Part shown: positions 23,401 through 35,450 of the stretch, piece after piece
Layout of the letters: every line of letters starts with the position of its first letter
Numbering within the stretch: the stretch's first letter is position 1
From: Atherix ibis
Taxonomy: Eukaryota; Arthropoda; Insecta; Diptera; Athericidae
Assembly: GCA_958298945.1 (NCBI GenBank)
Contig: OY282606.1
Location: 47,195,920 to 47,259,919, forward strand
Length of the DNA: 64,000 bases
Reading direction: 5' to 3'
Translations under genes and position numbers: made by a program
The notes under the pieces: model-generated
The model's database searches: none
Seen by the model: the letters and a program-made list of their open reading frames with translations, nothing else
Told to the model about the DNA's origin: nothing

Positions 23401-26400
23401 AATAAACATTAGCTCACATGATTGTTCATAGAATAATATTAAATATGAATATGCCTTGCTTAAACAACCTTAATAAGAATTTAAATAATGGAACATTTTC
23501 TAAATTTAATTCATTTTCAAACTAATTTAAGGGATGTGAATTAATTATTTAAATTTACCCACTTGGTGACCATCTAATCGGGAATAGCCTAAATTTTGAA
23601 GTACAGATACTAATGATTAAATTTAAGTTGCAAAAAAAAAACCTAATTATAAATATTATAAATTTAACGATACTGGTTCTAAGTAGCTAAATTAGGATGG
23701 CAAAAAGTTAATCTCATCGAAAGGATTACGTAGGAATGAAATATAGTAGTTCAAATTAGTATTAAACTTATATCTACTAGGTATAAATAAGTGCTTATCA
23801 GGTAAATTTGAGTTGTAAAAAATATCAATCCCCATGGCGTTTAGTGGGAAAAAATTTAAAGTATTTTGATGTTAAAACTACATGGAAATATAGAACAGAT
23901 TTTTTAAATAAAAAGATAGTCCTAGCGATTGAATAAAGTATTTAATGACAAATAGTCGAACCTTAACGAGAGAAATTTTTTTCCTAAATTAGCTCTTAGA
24001 GAGTTAATCTGAATATGAAACAAAAAAATTATATTAATATATGTTACAATAGTAAAAATGGTATTAAAGCTTTCCTTATTCAAAATCCAGAAGAAATATA
24101 TTTTTAGAAGAAATAATTTTTATTAAGTGGATATCGAAATAGAACAAATTAATTTTCGATAGTCAAATTATTTTCAAAGAGTCAAAATTTCTTTTTACTG
24201 TAATGTGCACATTGTACTTTATTAGAATTAACAAGTACCTTTTGAGTATAGAAAATTAAAAATAATTTCTATAATTTATTTCTAAGTTGGTAACACGCAC
24301 AAATTATTGTAGTCGTTTCAAAGAGATCCAATCTATCAAGGAGCTTTTTTTTTACAAACACAATCGAGTTAATGATAACAATGGTAATAACAGTGAATGT
24401 TCCAAAAAATACTCGTATATACGAAACTGCTCCAATGGTAAACTGAAATGACATACAACGGACAAACGAGAGTACAATACAAGTTTTCGAATACATTGAA
24501 CGAGAGCAGACATTAAAATATATGTAGATGAAAATTTGAAAAATGCAAAAAATATGCTTAAAATTACATAAAAATATATTTTCTTTTTTTATATCATATA
24601 TAAAAATAATATTAATAAAAATCGTAGCTTTGATTAAAAACAGAAAAATGTCTAACATTAATAGAGTACCAAAAGAAGAACATAAAATAATTAAGTAAAA
24701 ATTTTCCTGAATTTCCCTTTCAAACCTATTTCAAAACTAGTAAATAATGTTAGAGAGAAAATTTAAAAAAAAATACAATATAATTTTTCTTCGAGAAAAT
24801 TACGAAGAAATCCAAAGTATTTGTACTATAACAGTATTATTGAAATCTATTAAAACCGGTACGAAAATTAGCGTTGAAAATTGTTCAAATTACATTTAAA
24901 TTCTTAGTTCAAATATAGTTGAAATTTAAAACAAAGTTCCTTAAAAATTCTGAGTGAGCTTTTTTTGTAAGTGAAAAAAATATCTCAAAATAACCCTGAT
25001 ATTTGAAGAACGTTATAAAAGTTTTCCTTTTACAAATTACTCAAATTAAATTCAATCTGATTTAATTTAATTACAAATTATTTAAATTCAAATAAATGCT
25101 ATTTATATAATTTTTAGCATTACTTAGAATTTACACGTAAATAAATTTTTTTAAATTATACTGTATAACCTTTAATGCAATATAAAAAAATACTGTTTAG
25201 TTAAAAATCCATTAAAGAAAAATTTTATTATAAAAAATACTATTGAGATACAATAGAAGAAATTTTTTAAACTAAGCCATATCAACACATCTAAATAACG
25301 TAGTGTATCCATACACTGTACTCAAAAAGAGATTAAATTTATTTGTTTTTTTTTTTAAATCGAATTGCTTAAAATGTCAACAAAATCGTAAAATAACCCT
25401 GATACCTTAGATTATAAGTTTGTTCAAATAATTAGTTGATTTAATGAATTAAAGAAAGATATATGGGTGAATAATTAAATAATTATATAATTAAATAGTT
25501 GTAATTAGAGTTAGTGGTTTACTAATTATTATGGTTAATATTGAAAATACAAAACTTCAAAATCATTTGAAATTGAAATTAAATCAAAAATATATATTGT
25601 ATATATATTTATATTATAATATATAAAAGAAACACTTTCATTAACATTTATTTAAATTTCCTATATTGATTTAAATTGTTTAAATAAATTGGTTGAGTTG
25701 GATAAAAAATATATAAAACGATTTTAAAAGTACTTTTTCTGTAAAATAAAAAAATATTTAAATGGCTATAAATAATATTAATCCAAATTATTAATTATTA
25801 GGTCATTAGAAAATAATAGATCAATAATTGTCTAATATATTTTTGTAGCAATTCCACAAACAATCTTTCACCAGGAAATCAAAACTAATTACAGAAAAAT
25901 TAACTTAAAACTTAAATAAAAAATAAATTTTTTGGAGGAAATCTTATCAATCCAGAAAGACCCTCTCCAAGTAAATTTTCAAACTGCTCATCAAAAACGA
26001 GACCAACAAAACTCCCTTAAAAATATTTTCTCACCAAAACGAAGTAAATTTCTGAAGGAGAATTGAATTTGTAAAATATTTTTACAACTAATTCCTCTCC
26101 TTCTCAAAAAAACAAAAATGAATAAGAAATTAACAATTTTTTTTATCTCCAAAAATGAGGGAAATAAACAATTGAAAATAAATAATACTGAACTCTTTAA
26201 AAACTTTGTTAAATAATAAGAATTAACAAAAGAATTAAATATTTTCTTACCAATTATTGATTTAAAACAAAGGAAAATTTTTCAAATACAAACATTTGGA
26301 AAAACTTCCTACTAACACGAGAAATAGTTTAAGAACAAGTTTAGAATAATTTCAAAAATGATTTTCAATAACAGAAAAATATTTGTAGAAAAATGAAAGA

Positions 26401-26735
26401 ACACCTTTGCAGAAATGAAAACGGATCTACAAACTTTTCCGGAATAATAAAAAAATTAAAAGCTTTTCCGGAACAAGAAAAAAAACGTTATAAACTTTTC
26501 CGAAAATATAATGAAAAATACTAAAAGAAAATTATTACGAGTACTTCACACACAAGAATAAACTGCTCTTAGGCGTACTTTGGCCGAAAACAAACTGAGG
26601 CTCCTATCAATACTCCAATGTCCTCTCTGAACCCTCCTCTTCCAGTCAAACATAATCAACAATAAGAATTATTGTTTCTCCAATCACTCTTTTTAACTTT
26701 CGCTCAATATGAAAATTGTTATTCTGTAAGCGGTT
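20423..26735. other. Long AT-rich stretch without a supported gene
   Basis: No transposon ends recognised. Three things stand out. A block at 22730-23110 is less AT-rich and has short broken frames on both strands. A single unit-like block of the 12.9-13.7 kb tandem repeat begins at 23558 (CCCACTTGGTGACC). A 129-codon minus-strand frame at 24269-24658 is listed separately. Confidence 0.5.
24269..24658 (-). other. Unrecognised 129-codon frame, Ile/Phe-rich
   Basis: A minus-strand ATG frame, rich in Ile, Phe, Val and Cys, with several hydrophobic stretches (for example VITIVIINSIVFV). Such a composition is what AT-rich DNA gives by chance. The length is somewhat above what I would expect at random, but I see no family motif, no splice context and no neighbour that supports a gene. 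Confidence 0.15.
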
Positions 26736-26743
26736 GTCAGCTT

Positions 26744-27858
26744 TTTTTTTTTTTTTTTTATTTATTTAGATATTTACAACTACAACATAGTAATAAGCAA
26801 ATTTTTGCAATAGTATAAATTAACTTGATAGGTTGTGGGGAGTAAACATCCAATGAAGTTCCTCCTGCTAGCGTGTGTTTCTGTCAGGCCTCAGTATTTA
26901 AGTAAATCACGCGACCAGTGACGCTTAAGTCTTCGTTGGGTATTAATAGGAAAGGAAGTGGAGGATAGTTCTTGAACAAGAGGATTATTATGATTGAGGA
27001 CACGGGAACGGAACTTTTTATAACGAGATACAGCCACATCAAAAACAAATGGGACTTTAAGATCACGATGAAGAACAGTATTGCGAACATAAAAGGGGGC
27101 ATCGACAATTGTACGGAGTATTTTTGATTGAAGGGATTGGATTCGACGGGAATTAGAAGGCTTAGTAGATCCCCAGAGTTCTAGTCCGTATGTCCATATG
27201 GGTTTCAGTAAGGTATTGTATAACAGAACTTTGCTGTCTATAGTAAGTTTGGAACGTTTGTCTAGAAGTCGAAGTAGTTTTAGGTATCGTCTTTTAAGTT
27301 CTTGTCTTTTAAGTCTTGTATGTGGGTTCCATGTCAAGCGTTTGTCTAAGTACAGTCCTAGATACCGAGCTTCGGTGTGTATATGGGAGGGCATGTCTCA
27401 CGACGGAGATTAAAAGTTACCTGGATAGATTTACGTTCATTGACTTTTATTCTCCACTTAGTAAACCAGTTCTGGAGGGTTTGGATTTGGATTTGGAGAG
27501 TTTCGGAAGCATGTTGGGGATTTTCGCTAGATGCAAGGCAGGCCGTATCATCGGCGTATGTAGCAAAGAAGGTATTAGGACAGGTTGGGATATCGGATGG
27601 GTAAATGTTGTAGAGGATGGGTCCAAGTATGCTACCCTGAGGAACCCCAGCCAATATCGGAGAGATATTTGACAGTTCGTTGGATTCATTTACTTGGAAG
27701 TGTCGGTTGGAAAGGAATGATCTTAGGATTAGGAAATAGGTGGAAGGAAGGAACCTCTTGAGTTTCCAGAGTAGACGCGGATGCCAAACTCTATCAAAAG
27801 CTTGACTTATATCAAGAAACACACCGGGACAGTACTCTTTTCTTTCTAAAGAGGGGTA
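26744..27858 (-). mobile_element. 5'-truncated Jockey-family LINE insertion
   Basis: On the minus strand it runs from within the reverse transcriptase (SLERKEYCPG, about 27855) to a long poly(A) (T run from 26744). It is flanked by GTCAGCTT (26736-26743 and 27859-27866), a short target duplication. The first open part (27822-27358) has FLDISQAFDRVWHPRLLW, GVPQGSILGPILYNIY and YADD. After one frameshift near 27375 the second part (27394-26891) gives ARYLGLYLDKRLTWNPHT, WTYGLELWGS and the C-terminus ending RRLKRHWSRDLLKY. It is the least decayed truncated copy in the window and shows the native C-terminus of the family. Confidence 0.93.
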
Positions 27859-27866
27859 GTCAGCTT

Positions 27867-28689
27867 GAAGAGTAAATATTGGCCACTAAATCGCCTACTC
27901 TTCGGTAAGTAATTAGTCAGACAAATACGAGAATGTGAAGTCAGCAAAAAAAAAAAAAAAAATAAAACCCGACTATCACTATAGTAATTAACCTATTAAG
28001 TATTGCACGGTTGAACGATTTATCACTATAAACAACTTACGGTAATGAGAGGGTGTGCACTGATTTGGACGCGAATGTCTTTTATGATATTTTAGAGGAT
28101 ATAATAGATTTTCTGCATGTTTTCTTGGGAAAATTTGCGATAAATCTGCCATTGTATGTGTATGGTTGAACACTTTTTTACGATTCTAAAAAAATTTTAA
28201 TAATAAATAATTTATGTATTATTTATCAATGATGGTGAAAAGAGTTTTAAAAATTAATTGATTTGATTAAGTGTAGGAATCTGTGGACAATTGTTGGAGA
28301 AATCAATAATTTTTAATTTTTGTAATCGTTAGAAATTTCGTTTCTAATTTATTAACGTTTTTTAATATTAGAATTTTATTTTTTTAATCTCGATTTATAA
28401 AAATGCAGTGATTCTATTTAAAGGGTTATGTTTCTTTTGTTTTTGAAAAGTTGTATTATGGCAAAAAAAAATTTATTTTTATAATAAAAAAATAAGCAAA
28501 ATTTTATTAATATTTACTAGTTCTTTTTAAAGCATTAATTAAATTTTGCATGTACTTTTTAACTTTTAATTTTCTGCTTTTACAAAATTAGTGATAATTT
28601 TTTTTAAGAATATAAATTTTTATTAACTACTGAATAAATCCACTTTAATTTTTATATAAAAAGTTCGGTTATTTTTGGATATAGAATAA
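27867..28689. other. Intergenic, no gene supported
   Basis: An A-run lies at about 27944-27961. A 61-codon minus-strand frame at 27988-28173 is not recognised. The remainder is AT-rich. Confidence 0.5.
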
Positions 28690-29735
28690 AATATACATTA
28701 TATTATCTTTGAAAGTTATTATTTATTCAAAATAGATTCCATTAGACTCAATACAACTGAATGCATAGATTTTTTTATGTCACTTATAGGAATGTTCTTC
28801 AGCACCTCGGTTACGGCTGCTTGAATGGCTGGGATATCATCATCAAATGCTCCTTTCATCTTGGTTTTCAGTTTTGGAAATAGAAAATAGTCACATGGTG
28901 ATACATCAGGCGAATACGGAGGGTGGTTGATGAGAGAAATCCGTTTTTTCATCAAAAATTCGTTCACTTTTTTAGTCTTGTGAGGTGGTGCATTATCGTG
29001 CAATAAAAACAGCTGGATATTCAGGTCTAACACAACCAGTTCTTTTCCACAAATGATCTAAAACGCCTAAATAGTATTCTCCATTAAAAGTTCGACCTTT
29101 TGGAACAAATTCCTTGTGGACAATACCCTTCGAATCATAAAAAGTAATCAACATTGTCTTGATTCGAGACTTCTGAAAACGCAATTTTTTTTATTTTGGC
29201 TCGCCGTTGGACTTCCATTCAGCAGATTGACGCATAGTTTCAGGGTCATATTTAAAGCACCATGACTCATCACCAGTTATGATTGAATCAAGAAAGTCTG
29301 GATCGTTTTCAGCAGTTTCAACAACGTCTTTGCAATGCTCTACACGAGCGATTTTTTGGTCTTCATTTAATTCATGTGGAACAAAACGCGCTCAGACCTT
29401 TCTTTTACCCAAATCTTCAGTTAAAATTCTCCAAATAGTGTTTTTACTCGTATTTAATTCCTCAGCCAACATTCTTTTAGTAAAATTTGAATCGATACCA
29501 ATGATTTCACGGAGTTTTTCCACCAATTCAGCACGATTACAAAGTCTGGATGAACTGGCCTTAAGTCGTCCTTTAAATCCTCACGACCATTTTTAAATTG
29601 TGTAAATCACGTATAAACTTGAGTACGACTCATACAATCATCACCAGAAATTTTTTCCACCAATTCGTATGTCTCAGCGAATTTTTGTTTCAAGTTTAAC
29701 ACAAAATTTTATATTTGCTCTTTGTTCCATTATTG
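28690..29735 (-). mobile_element. Mariner (DD34D), minus strand, broken transposase
   Basis: The transposase starts at about 29732 with MEQRANIKFCVKL and runs down to the stop at 28719. The helix-turn-helix part is frameshifted (FKNGRED near 29600). The first Asp is in TGDESWCFKYDP (about 29260). A stop (AAA to TAA) follows just after it, before LRFQKSRIKTMLI. The second Asp is in LLHDNAPPHK and the third, 34 residues later, in YSPDVSPCDYF. A frameshift lies near 29010. Its start is only about 95 bp from the start of a different mariner on the other strand (29827), and no inverted repeat is recognisable between them. Confidence 0.85.
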
Positions 29736-29779
29736 TTTTGTAACATAACAAAATTTGACAACAATCGGTCGATTGGTTC

Positions 29780-30850
29780 GTGAGATATAGCATTTTGAGT
29801 GAAGGAACTTTTGTTATTGAAAAAAAAATGGATAAAAACGAATTTCGTGTATTGATAAAGCATTGCTTTTTGATGAAAAAAAATACAGTGGAAACCAAAG
29901 CATGGTTTGACAAACGTTATCCGGACTCTGCTCCAGCTATTTCAACTGTGGAATATGGGTTTCGTCAATTTCGAACTGGTCGTACGAGCACAGTTGATGC
30001 AGAACGCAGTGGACGCCCAAAAGAGGTGGTTACGGCAGAAAACTTCAAAAAAATCCACAAAATAATTTTAAATGACCGTAAAGTAAAGTTGAGCGAGATA
30101 GCTGAGACTCTGAAGATATCGAAAGAGCGTGTTGGACATATCGTGCATGAATATTTGGGCATGCGAAAGCTGTGTGCAAAGTGGGTCCCGCGGGAGCTCA
30201 CTGTGGACCAAAAACAACAACGTGTTGATGATTCTGAGCAGTGTTTGGAGCTGTTCAAGCGCAATAAACCAGAATTTTTGCGTCGATGTGTGACAATGGA
30301 TGAAACATGGCTCCGTCACTACACTCCAGAGTCCAATCGGAAGTCGGCAGAGTGGAGAGCGAGCGACGAACCGAATCCAAAGCGTGGAAAGACGCAACAG
30401 TCGGCTGGCAAGGTGATGGCGTCTGTATTTTGGGATGCGCATGGTATAATATTCATTGACTATCTCTAGAAGGGACAGACGATCAACAGCGACTATTATA
30501 TAGCGTTATTGGATCGTTTGAAGAAAGAAATCGCTATGAAACGGCCTCATTTGAAGAAGAAAAAAGTGTTGTTTCACCAAGACAATGCACCGTGTCACAA
30601 GTCGATGAAAACGATGGTCAAACTCAATGAATTGGGCTACGAATTGCTTCCCCATCCACCGTATTCTCCAGATCTGGCCCTCAGCGACTTTTTCTTTTAT
30701 TGAACTTTCACATCTGTCATCCGATTTACATGAATTTAGGTGCGTTTGAAAGAGGACTAATGTATCTTTTTAATGCTGCAAAAAATCAATAGATGACGCT
30801 GCATGTTGTATGATTTAAATATAAAAAAATTTTGGGACACACTGTGTATA
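29780..30850 (+). mobile_element. Mariner (DD34D), plus strand, nearly intact N-terminal two-thirds
   Basis: The frame opens at or before MDKNEFRVLIKH (29827) and runs to a TAG at 30467, then reopens in frame (30509-30703). It has the paired helix-turn-helix region (FRQFRTGRTST; RSGRPKE; KISKERVGHIVHEYL), the WVPREL linker, the first Asp in TMDETWLRHYTPES, the second in FHQDNAPCHKS and the third, 34 residues on, in YSPDLALSDFF. The lesions are one nonsense codon (at the position of Glu in the usual DYLEKG) and a deletion or replacement after the third Asp, which removes the C-terminus. TTGGGACACACTGTGTAT at about 30832 is probably the right terminal repeat. No matching left repeat is present. 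Confidence 0.88.
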
Positions 30851-33689
30851 TGAATTTGTAATTTTCAAATGAAATAATTTTTAAAAGTTTTGTGAAAGAA
30901 TTTAATTTTTTTTTGGTTACAGATCTACTATATTTTATGTCAAAAATGGAATTGCTACTAATTTAAACTCTAATATATCTGTAGTCGAATGTTTCTTATT
31001 ATAATAATTAGTATTTTTAATATTTTCACCAATTTCGCAAATAATTTTGAGATTAATTAAAACATACTCTTCGATGTTACCGAATTTTAATACAACTCAT
31101 TTTAAGTTTATTAAAAAATGATCAAACCAACTTTTTAGAAAATATACTCGGTAGTAAAGAAAGAAAAATCTAAAATAGTCGATAATGTTTAAAGTTTTAA
31201 TATCTTAAAGTATATTGTGAGAAAATTTTCATTAAGAAAACATAATTTATTTATGAAAAATAGTAAGCTTGACATTTTTATATTTTGCTGTCAACTAAAA
31301 ACATTAATTCATTAGATGAATACTTTTTCTCAACATCATTCACCTCATGAAATATTGTTTTATGTATTTGTATAAATAAAAGATTATTTTATCAGGTGAA
31401 TACTGTTTCTCTATGAGGCACAGTATCTCATAATAGAAATTTTTTGTATTCTTTGATTTTTGTAAAGTCATGTTTGTAATATGCCAACGACGATTCTCTG
31501 AAGAATATACCATAGTTGGAAAAGCAGCAAAATTAAATTATTTAAATTTTATGAAAAGGTTACTTTAAAAATATCAGCACAAGATATAAACATATTCCCA
31601 TTGCCTCTTAGCATCCTTTGAATGCATACACAATCAGTCACTTAACTATGGAGCGTCTTTGGAAAAATTCCACTTAGAAAATGAAACTTGACAAGAGGTT
31701 CTTATTAAATTTTCAGACATAGCAAGATGATAGTATCCAAATAAAAAGAAAGAATTCGAAGTAATGTAAAAGCTCGTACAACAGCGATGGTCTAAAACGG
31801 GAGCAGTTCTGTTGACATTAATTTCAAATACGTTCTAATCAATTTAGTGAACTCACAAATATTTCCGATGGATTCTAGTATGATTAATCAAAGTTTTACT
31901 TAATAATATTACACAAAAAAGAGATTTCAATAAGAAAATATTTACATATGATAATTTTATTTATTTTCGAAAAAAAAAATAGATTTTTTCTATTAAGAGT
32001 GCAAATGTTTTGAAAGTATACAATTTTTTGCACTTTTAGTATTAATACGATTGCGTGATAATAGTAATATTATTAGGAAAAGTTTTTAAACGAAAAGTTC
32101 TCTAGTCTATCAGAAAGTTTTATAAGGCAGTATATATGAAGTCTCCTTTCAAATCAAGATATTTTATTTAAGACTTGCAAGGTTACTAAACAAAATTCAA
32201 TAAGAAACTCGAAGCTTTATCAGTCATGTTTTATTGGTAAAGAATTAAAACTCTTATTTCTGTTTAAAAATTAAGAGGTTAGCTAACATTTTTTATTTAA
32301 AAATTTATGAAAATATAAAAAATAATTTGTTGCAAATTATTTATAAATGGTCAAAAAAACATAAAATATTAACTGAAAATTATCAAAATATTTTGTTTCA
32401 AATTTAGTAAAATTTTCTATTTAATATACGTATATTTACGTATATCATAGAATTTCCTATTACAGAAAGCTATAATTTTTCAGCTATATTTTGTATTCAG
32501 TACTTTATAAAAACATTTTAATTTTCCAGGGCTAGAAATGTCAGAGGGTCAATATTTAAAATGATGTATAAATAAATTTCTGATAATAATCTAAGTTTTA
32601 AATTATTTTATATTTATTTAAAAGAGTAATACTTCGATGAAATGTTAAGTATAAATTGTTTATAGTATGAAGGTCCCTGTCTATTATTTATACTATTTTA
32701 ACGTAGAATGGATTTTATTACGTTAAAAATATCTTACATCGATAAAAATTCAATATTAAAATATATCTTAATAATAAAAAAATTCAAGACCAGAACAAAA
32801 ACTCTACATGTTAGCTTCTTAATATAAAAAATAATTTTAAACAAACGAAAAGAATAATGAGAAATATTGTAAATTTGGAAATTATTTCTAATATTTCCAT
32901 AATACCATATTCCATAATACCAAAAGTATTTTAATACGAGTAAAATAGAAATGTTATCTGAATTTATTTTTCAAAATGTATGTTGTCTGTCATGATATTT
33001 AAGTCATCGATGTCATTTCCAAATGATGAATGAGAAAAAAACTGTGGGATCTTGGATAAACTTCAACAAATTATTACAAAATTAGGCTACTTCTTAACAA
33101 AAAAAATTTACCTGCTCTGAAAATTAATTATTTTTAAGACAATAACTTCAATAAGAACAAAATATTCCTCAAAAAATATGTAACCACATTTTCCTAAAAA
33201 AATAAACAATTATAAGAAAGCTTTTTTAAGCTGAACTTTTATTATGAAAAAAGAAAATTATTACTTTTATTAAAAAAATATTAAAATACTCAATTTGGAA
33301 GTAATAAAAATTGAAATTAAAAATGACGTATATCGTAGTTTTTTTTTAGAATTTGTAAAAGAAAGGATTAACTCAATATAATAAAATTCTGTATTAATTT
33401 GTCATCTCTTAATTGCTATAAAAATGTCCTTTATTTTAAATTTTCTACTTTCGATTTATTGATTTATAGAAATAATTTATTGAAAATTCTCTTGAAGATT
33501 TTATTTGAACAATTTATTTATCTTATATTTGGTGGTATTAGTAAGATTGATTGCTCAGTTGTGTGCCGAAGACAATTTTTCTTGTCTTAAAGGACGATTG
33601 TTTGCTTTTTTTAAAAAATGAACCTATAAATATATTATAAGAAGCAAATTATCAGCACAAATTAATTTATAATTAATTTGCGTTTCTGC
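30851..33689. other. AT-rich sequence, no gene seen
   Basis: Nothing recognisable on either strand beyond short AT-rich frames. Confidence 0.6.
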
Positions 33690-33990
33690 ACTTTATGAGG
33701 GTAGAAGATTCTACTAAATTTCGAGGCCAATATCGTTTTATACTCGGATGAATGTTTTTGGAGAGAGTAATAGAAGAAAGTTGTCAAGTGGATCATGATG
33801 GAAGGATAAATGGTAATGACATTTTTGAGAATGATAAATACAAAGGTCCTGGACAAAAATAAATTTAGGTTTCGATGTAATATATTATTACGAACATAAA
33901 AGGAGGCATGACCAATTTCGAGGACGATATTGGATTGTGAGCGATAGAAATTGGAATGTTTTGTTGAAGTAGGAAAATCAATTCCACAAG
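33690..33990 (-). mobile_element. Short decayed Jockey-family LINE fragment
   Basis: It matches the last part of the 60.6-63.5 kb element base by base over several blocks (for example TTACGAACATAAAAGG, and ATAGAAATTGGAATGTTT for ATAGGAATTGGAACGTTT). It covers the ORF2 C-terminus and the start of the 3' UTR. Small indels break the frame. Confidence 0.75.
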
Positions 33991-33999
33991 TGCAAATAT

Positions 34000-34370
34000 A
34001 TTTTATAATTGCTTTTTATATTAAAATTTACTACTTGTCTGTAGATATGCCATCAAAATTATGTAAGACTAGAGAGATTTATAACATCTGCAAACTGCAG
34101 ACAAATCTGACAAAATAACTGCTGATTTTGCTGAATGTGTACTACTAAGATCGTGACGTAAACAAACTTTCCCACCGAAATTTCAGAGGAAAAATTTTTC
34201 CACCGGCAAAAACTGAGAACCCAAATGACTGTGGGATTTCGGGACTTCAAATGTCCCAACACACGGTGACAAATTATAGGAAAAAAATTTGCAGACATGT
34301 GCAGATAAGGGTTGACGACAGTGACATCTGACAGAGCCATCTACAATTTTTTGCGAACGTGTACTACCGG
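34000..34370. other. Unassigned, moderately GC-raised segment
   Basis: It contains an unrecognised 93-codon minus-strand frame (34059-34340) with no family motif. Given its place left of a minus-strand I-like LINE, it could be untranslated LINE sequence or the host DNA beyond it. Confidence 0.25.
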
Positions 34371-34546
34371 CATAATCAGTTGTTGTTTGTAAGGTCCCTT
34401 AGACATGTGCCAACGGCCACTTCATTGTAATACGACCGTGAGGTCATTTGTCGACTTCATAGTACGGTCAGGAAGTTATCTGAAAGAGATTGGTCTGTGG
34501 TTCATAGTATAGAATATTGGGAATTTTGTAATATTTTGTGGAGCAG

Positions 34547-34660
34547 ATTAGTATGTTATAGAAGTTTAAATAGGGGGGAATAGGGAATGGAGTTGTTGGG
34601 TCCAAGAGCCAAGAACTCCATTCCCTATTCCCCCTATTTAAACTTCTATAACATACTAAT
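34547..34660. repeat. 47-bp inverted repeat with a 19-nt loop
   Basis: The left arm 34547-34594 (ATTAGTATGTTATAGAAG..., ending ATGGAGTT) and right arm 34614-34660 are reverse complements apart from one extra G in a G run. The 19-nt loop can close a further TTGG/CCAA. Near-perfect arms in otherwise decayed LINE sequence mean it arose recently, probably by a template-switch inversion. A terminal-repeat element is less likely because no target duplication is visible. Confidence 0.85.
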
Positions 34661-34735
34661 GGGAGGAATCCTGCTCGCAAAGTAGTGTTATAACATAACA
34701 TATAACAATGGGAGGAATCCTGCTCGCAAAGTAGT
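34658..34735 (+). repeat. 29-bp direct duplication, period 49
   Basis: AATGGGAGGAATCCTGCTCG...AAGTAGT occurs at 34658-34686 and again, unchanged, at 34707-34735. The first copy overlaps the last bases of the hairpin's right arm, so duplication and hairpin probably formed in linked events. Confidence 0.85.
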
Positions 34736-35110
34736 TCCTGGTTATCTAGCATGCATGTAGAATATGGATAATAGTGAAATGAGTATCACAGGATTGGTAT
34801 AAGGGACGATCCATGTTGCCAAAAAGGAAGTTATGAGTTAGAGCAGTAATGTCCAATCCGGATTCCGAGGAGCTTCCGCGTACCAATTTCGATATGGATG
34901 TTGAATAGACTGTTTTATTAGTGGTTATCCAATGAATCGACAAAAATGTATTGCTATTGGTCCGATCACTTGTCGATGGAGTGTTTCTCTAGCCAACTTA
35001 TCAGCACTTTCATTGTCCACAATTCTCACATGCCCCGGCACCCATTGCAAATCGACACTCCTATTGAAAGCAAACGTATGATAATTTTAAGTCCGAGCAT
35101 CATCTCTTGA

Positions 35111-35450
35111 TTCGATCATCATCTCCATAAGTCGTAATTATAATTTTAGAATCTTACGGGCTTATCTTACGGGACTCTTAGCTGAAAAGTATATATTTCA
35201 TAGGCGGAGATATAAACTTTAAAAAAACGTTCGGTATCCCATACATGATCATAAGCAAAGAAAATATCCAGGAATTCCTAGATAGTGAAAATGACGGATA
35301 ATTTTTTCATTATCTAGGAATTACTAGAAGTAAATTTTTTTTTATTAAAAAAAATGCCATTGATTGTCAGGAAATTTTGAATTAAGTTTAAAACCTTATT
35401 GAACAATTCTAACATGAAACTCTTGATTTATTAGTATTCATTTTTTATAA
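35111..35450. other. Intergenic, no gene seen
   Basis: AT-rich; nothing recognised. A small inverted piece around TTCCTAGATA...TATCTAGGAA lies at about 35273-35323. Confidence 0.5.

Larger units (their letters stand above)
34380..35110 (-). mobile_element. I-like LINE 3' fragment with an RNase H motif
   Basis: On the minus strand 34985-35050 reads LQWVPGHVRIVDNESADKL, followed by ARETLH. This is the conserved C-terminal motif of RNase H, with the catalytic-region Asp in the SADKLA block. A frameshift leads to a second frame (34943-34746) ending in ALTHNFLFGNMDRP and YQSCDT...HILHAC, the Cys/His segment after RNase H. The tail reaches to about 34380-34440, with a sequence (RC of GAGGTCATTTGTCGACTT) shared with the other copies. 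The tail is interrupted by a hairpin (34547-34660) and a direct duplication. Confidence 0.75.

Noticed and set aside
24269..24658. 129-codon frame as a membrane protein gene
   Set aside because: Hydrophobic Ile/Phe-rich composition is expected from AT-rich DNA; there is no motif, splice context or conservation evidence.
27198..27672. Several plus-strand frames of 71-118 codons
   Set aside because: Antisense shadows of the Jockey reverse transcriptase on the minus strand.
29965..30442. Minus-strand frames of 99 and 124 codons
   Set aside because: Shadows of the plus-strand mariner transposase, which has catalytic motifs in frame.
34468..34752. 94-codon minus-strand frame
   Set aside because: It runs through the inverted repeat and direct duplication and has no recognisable motif; its openness is due to the repeat structure.
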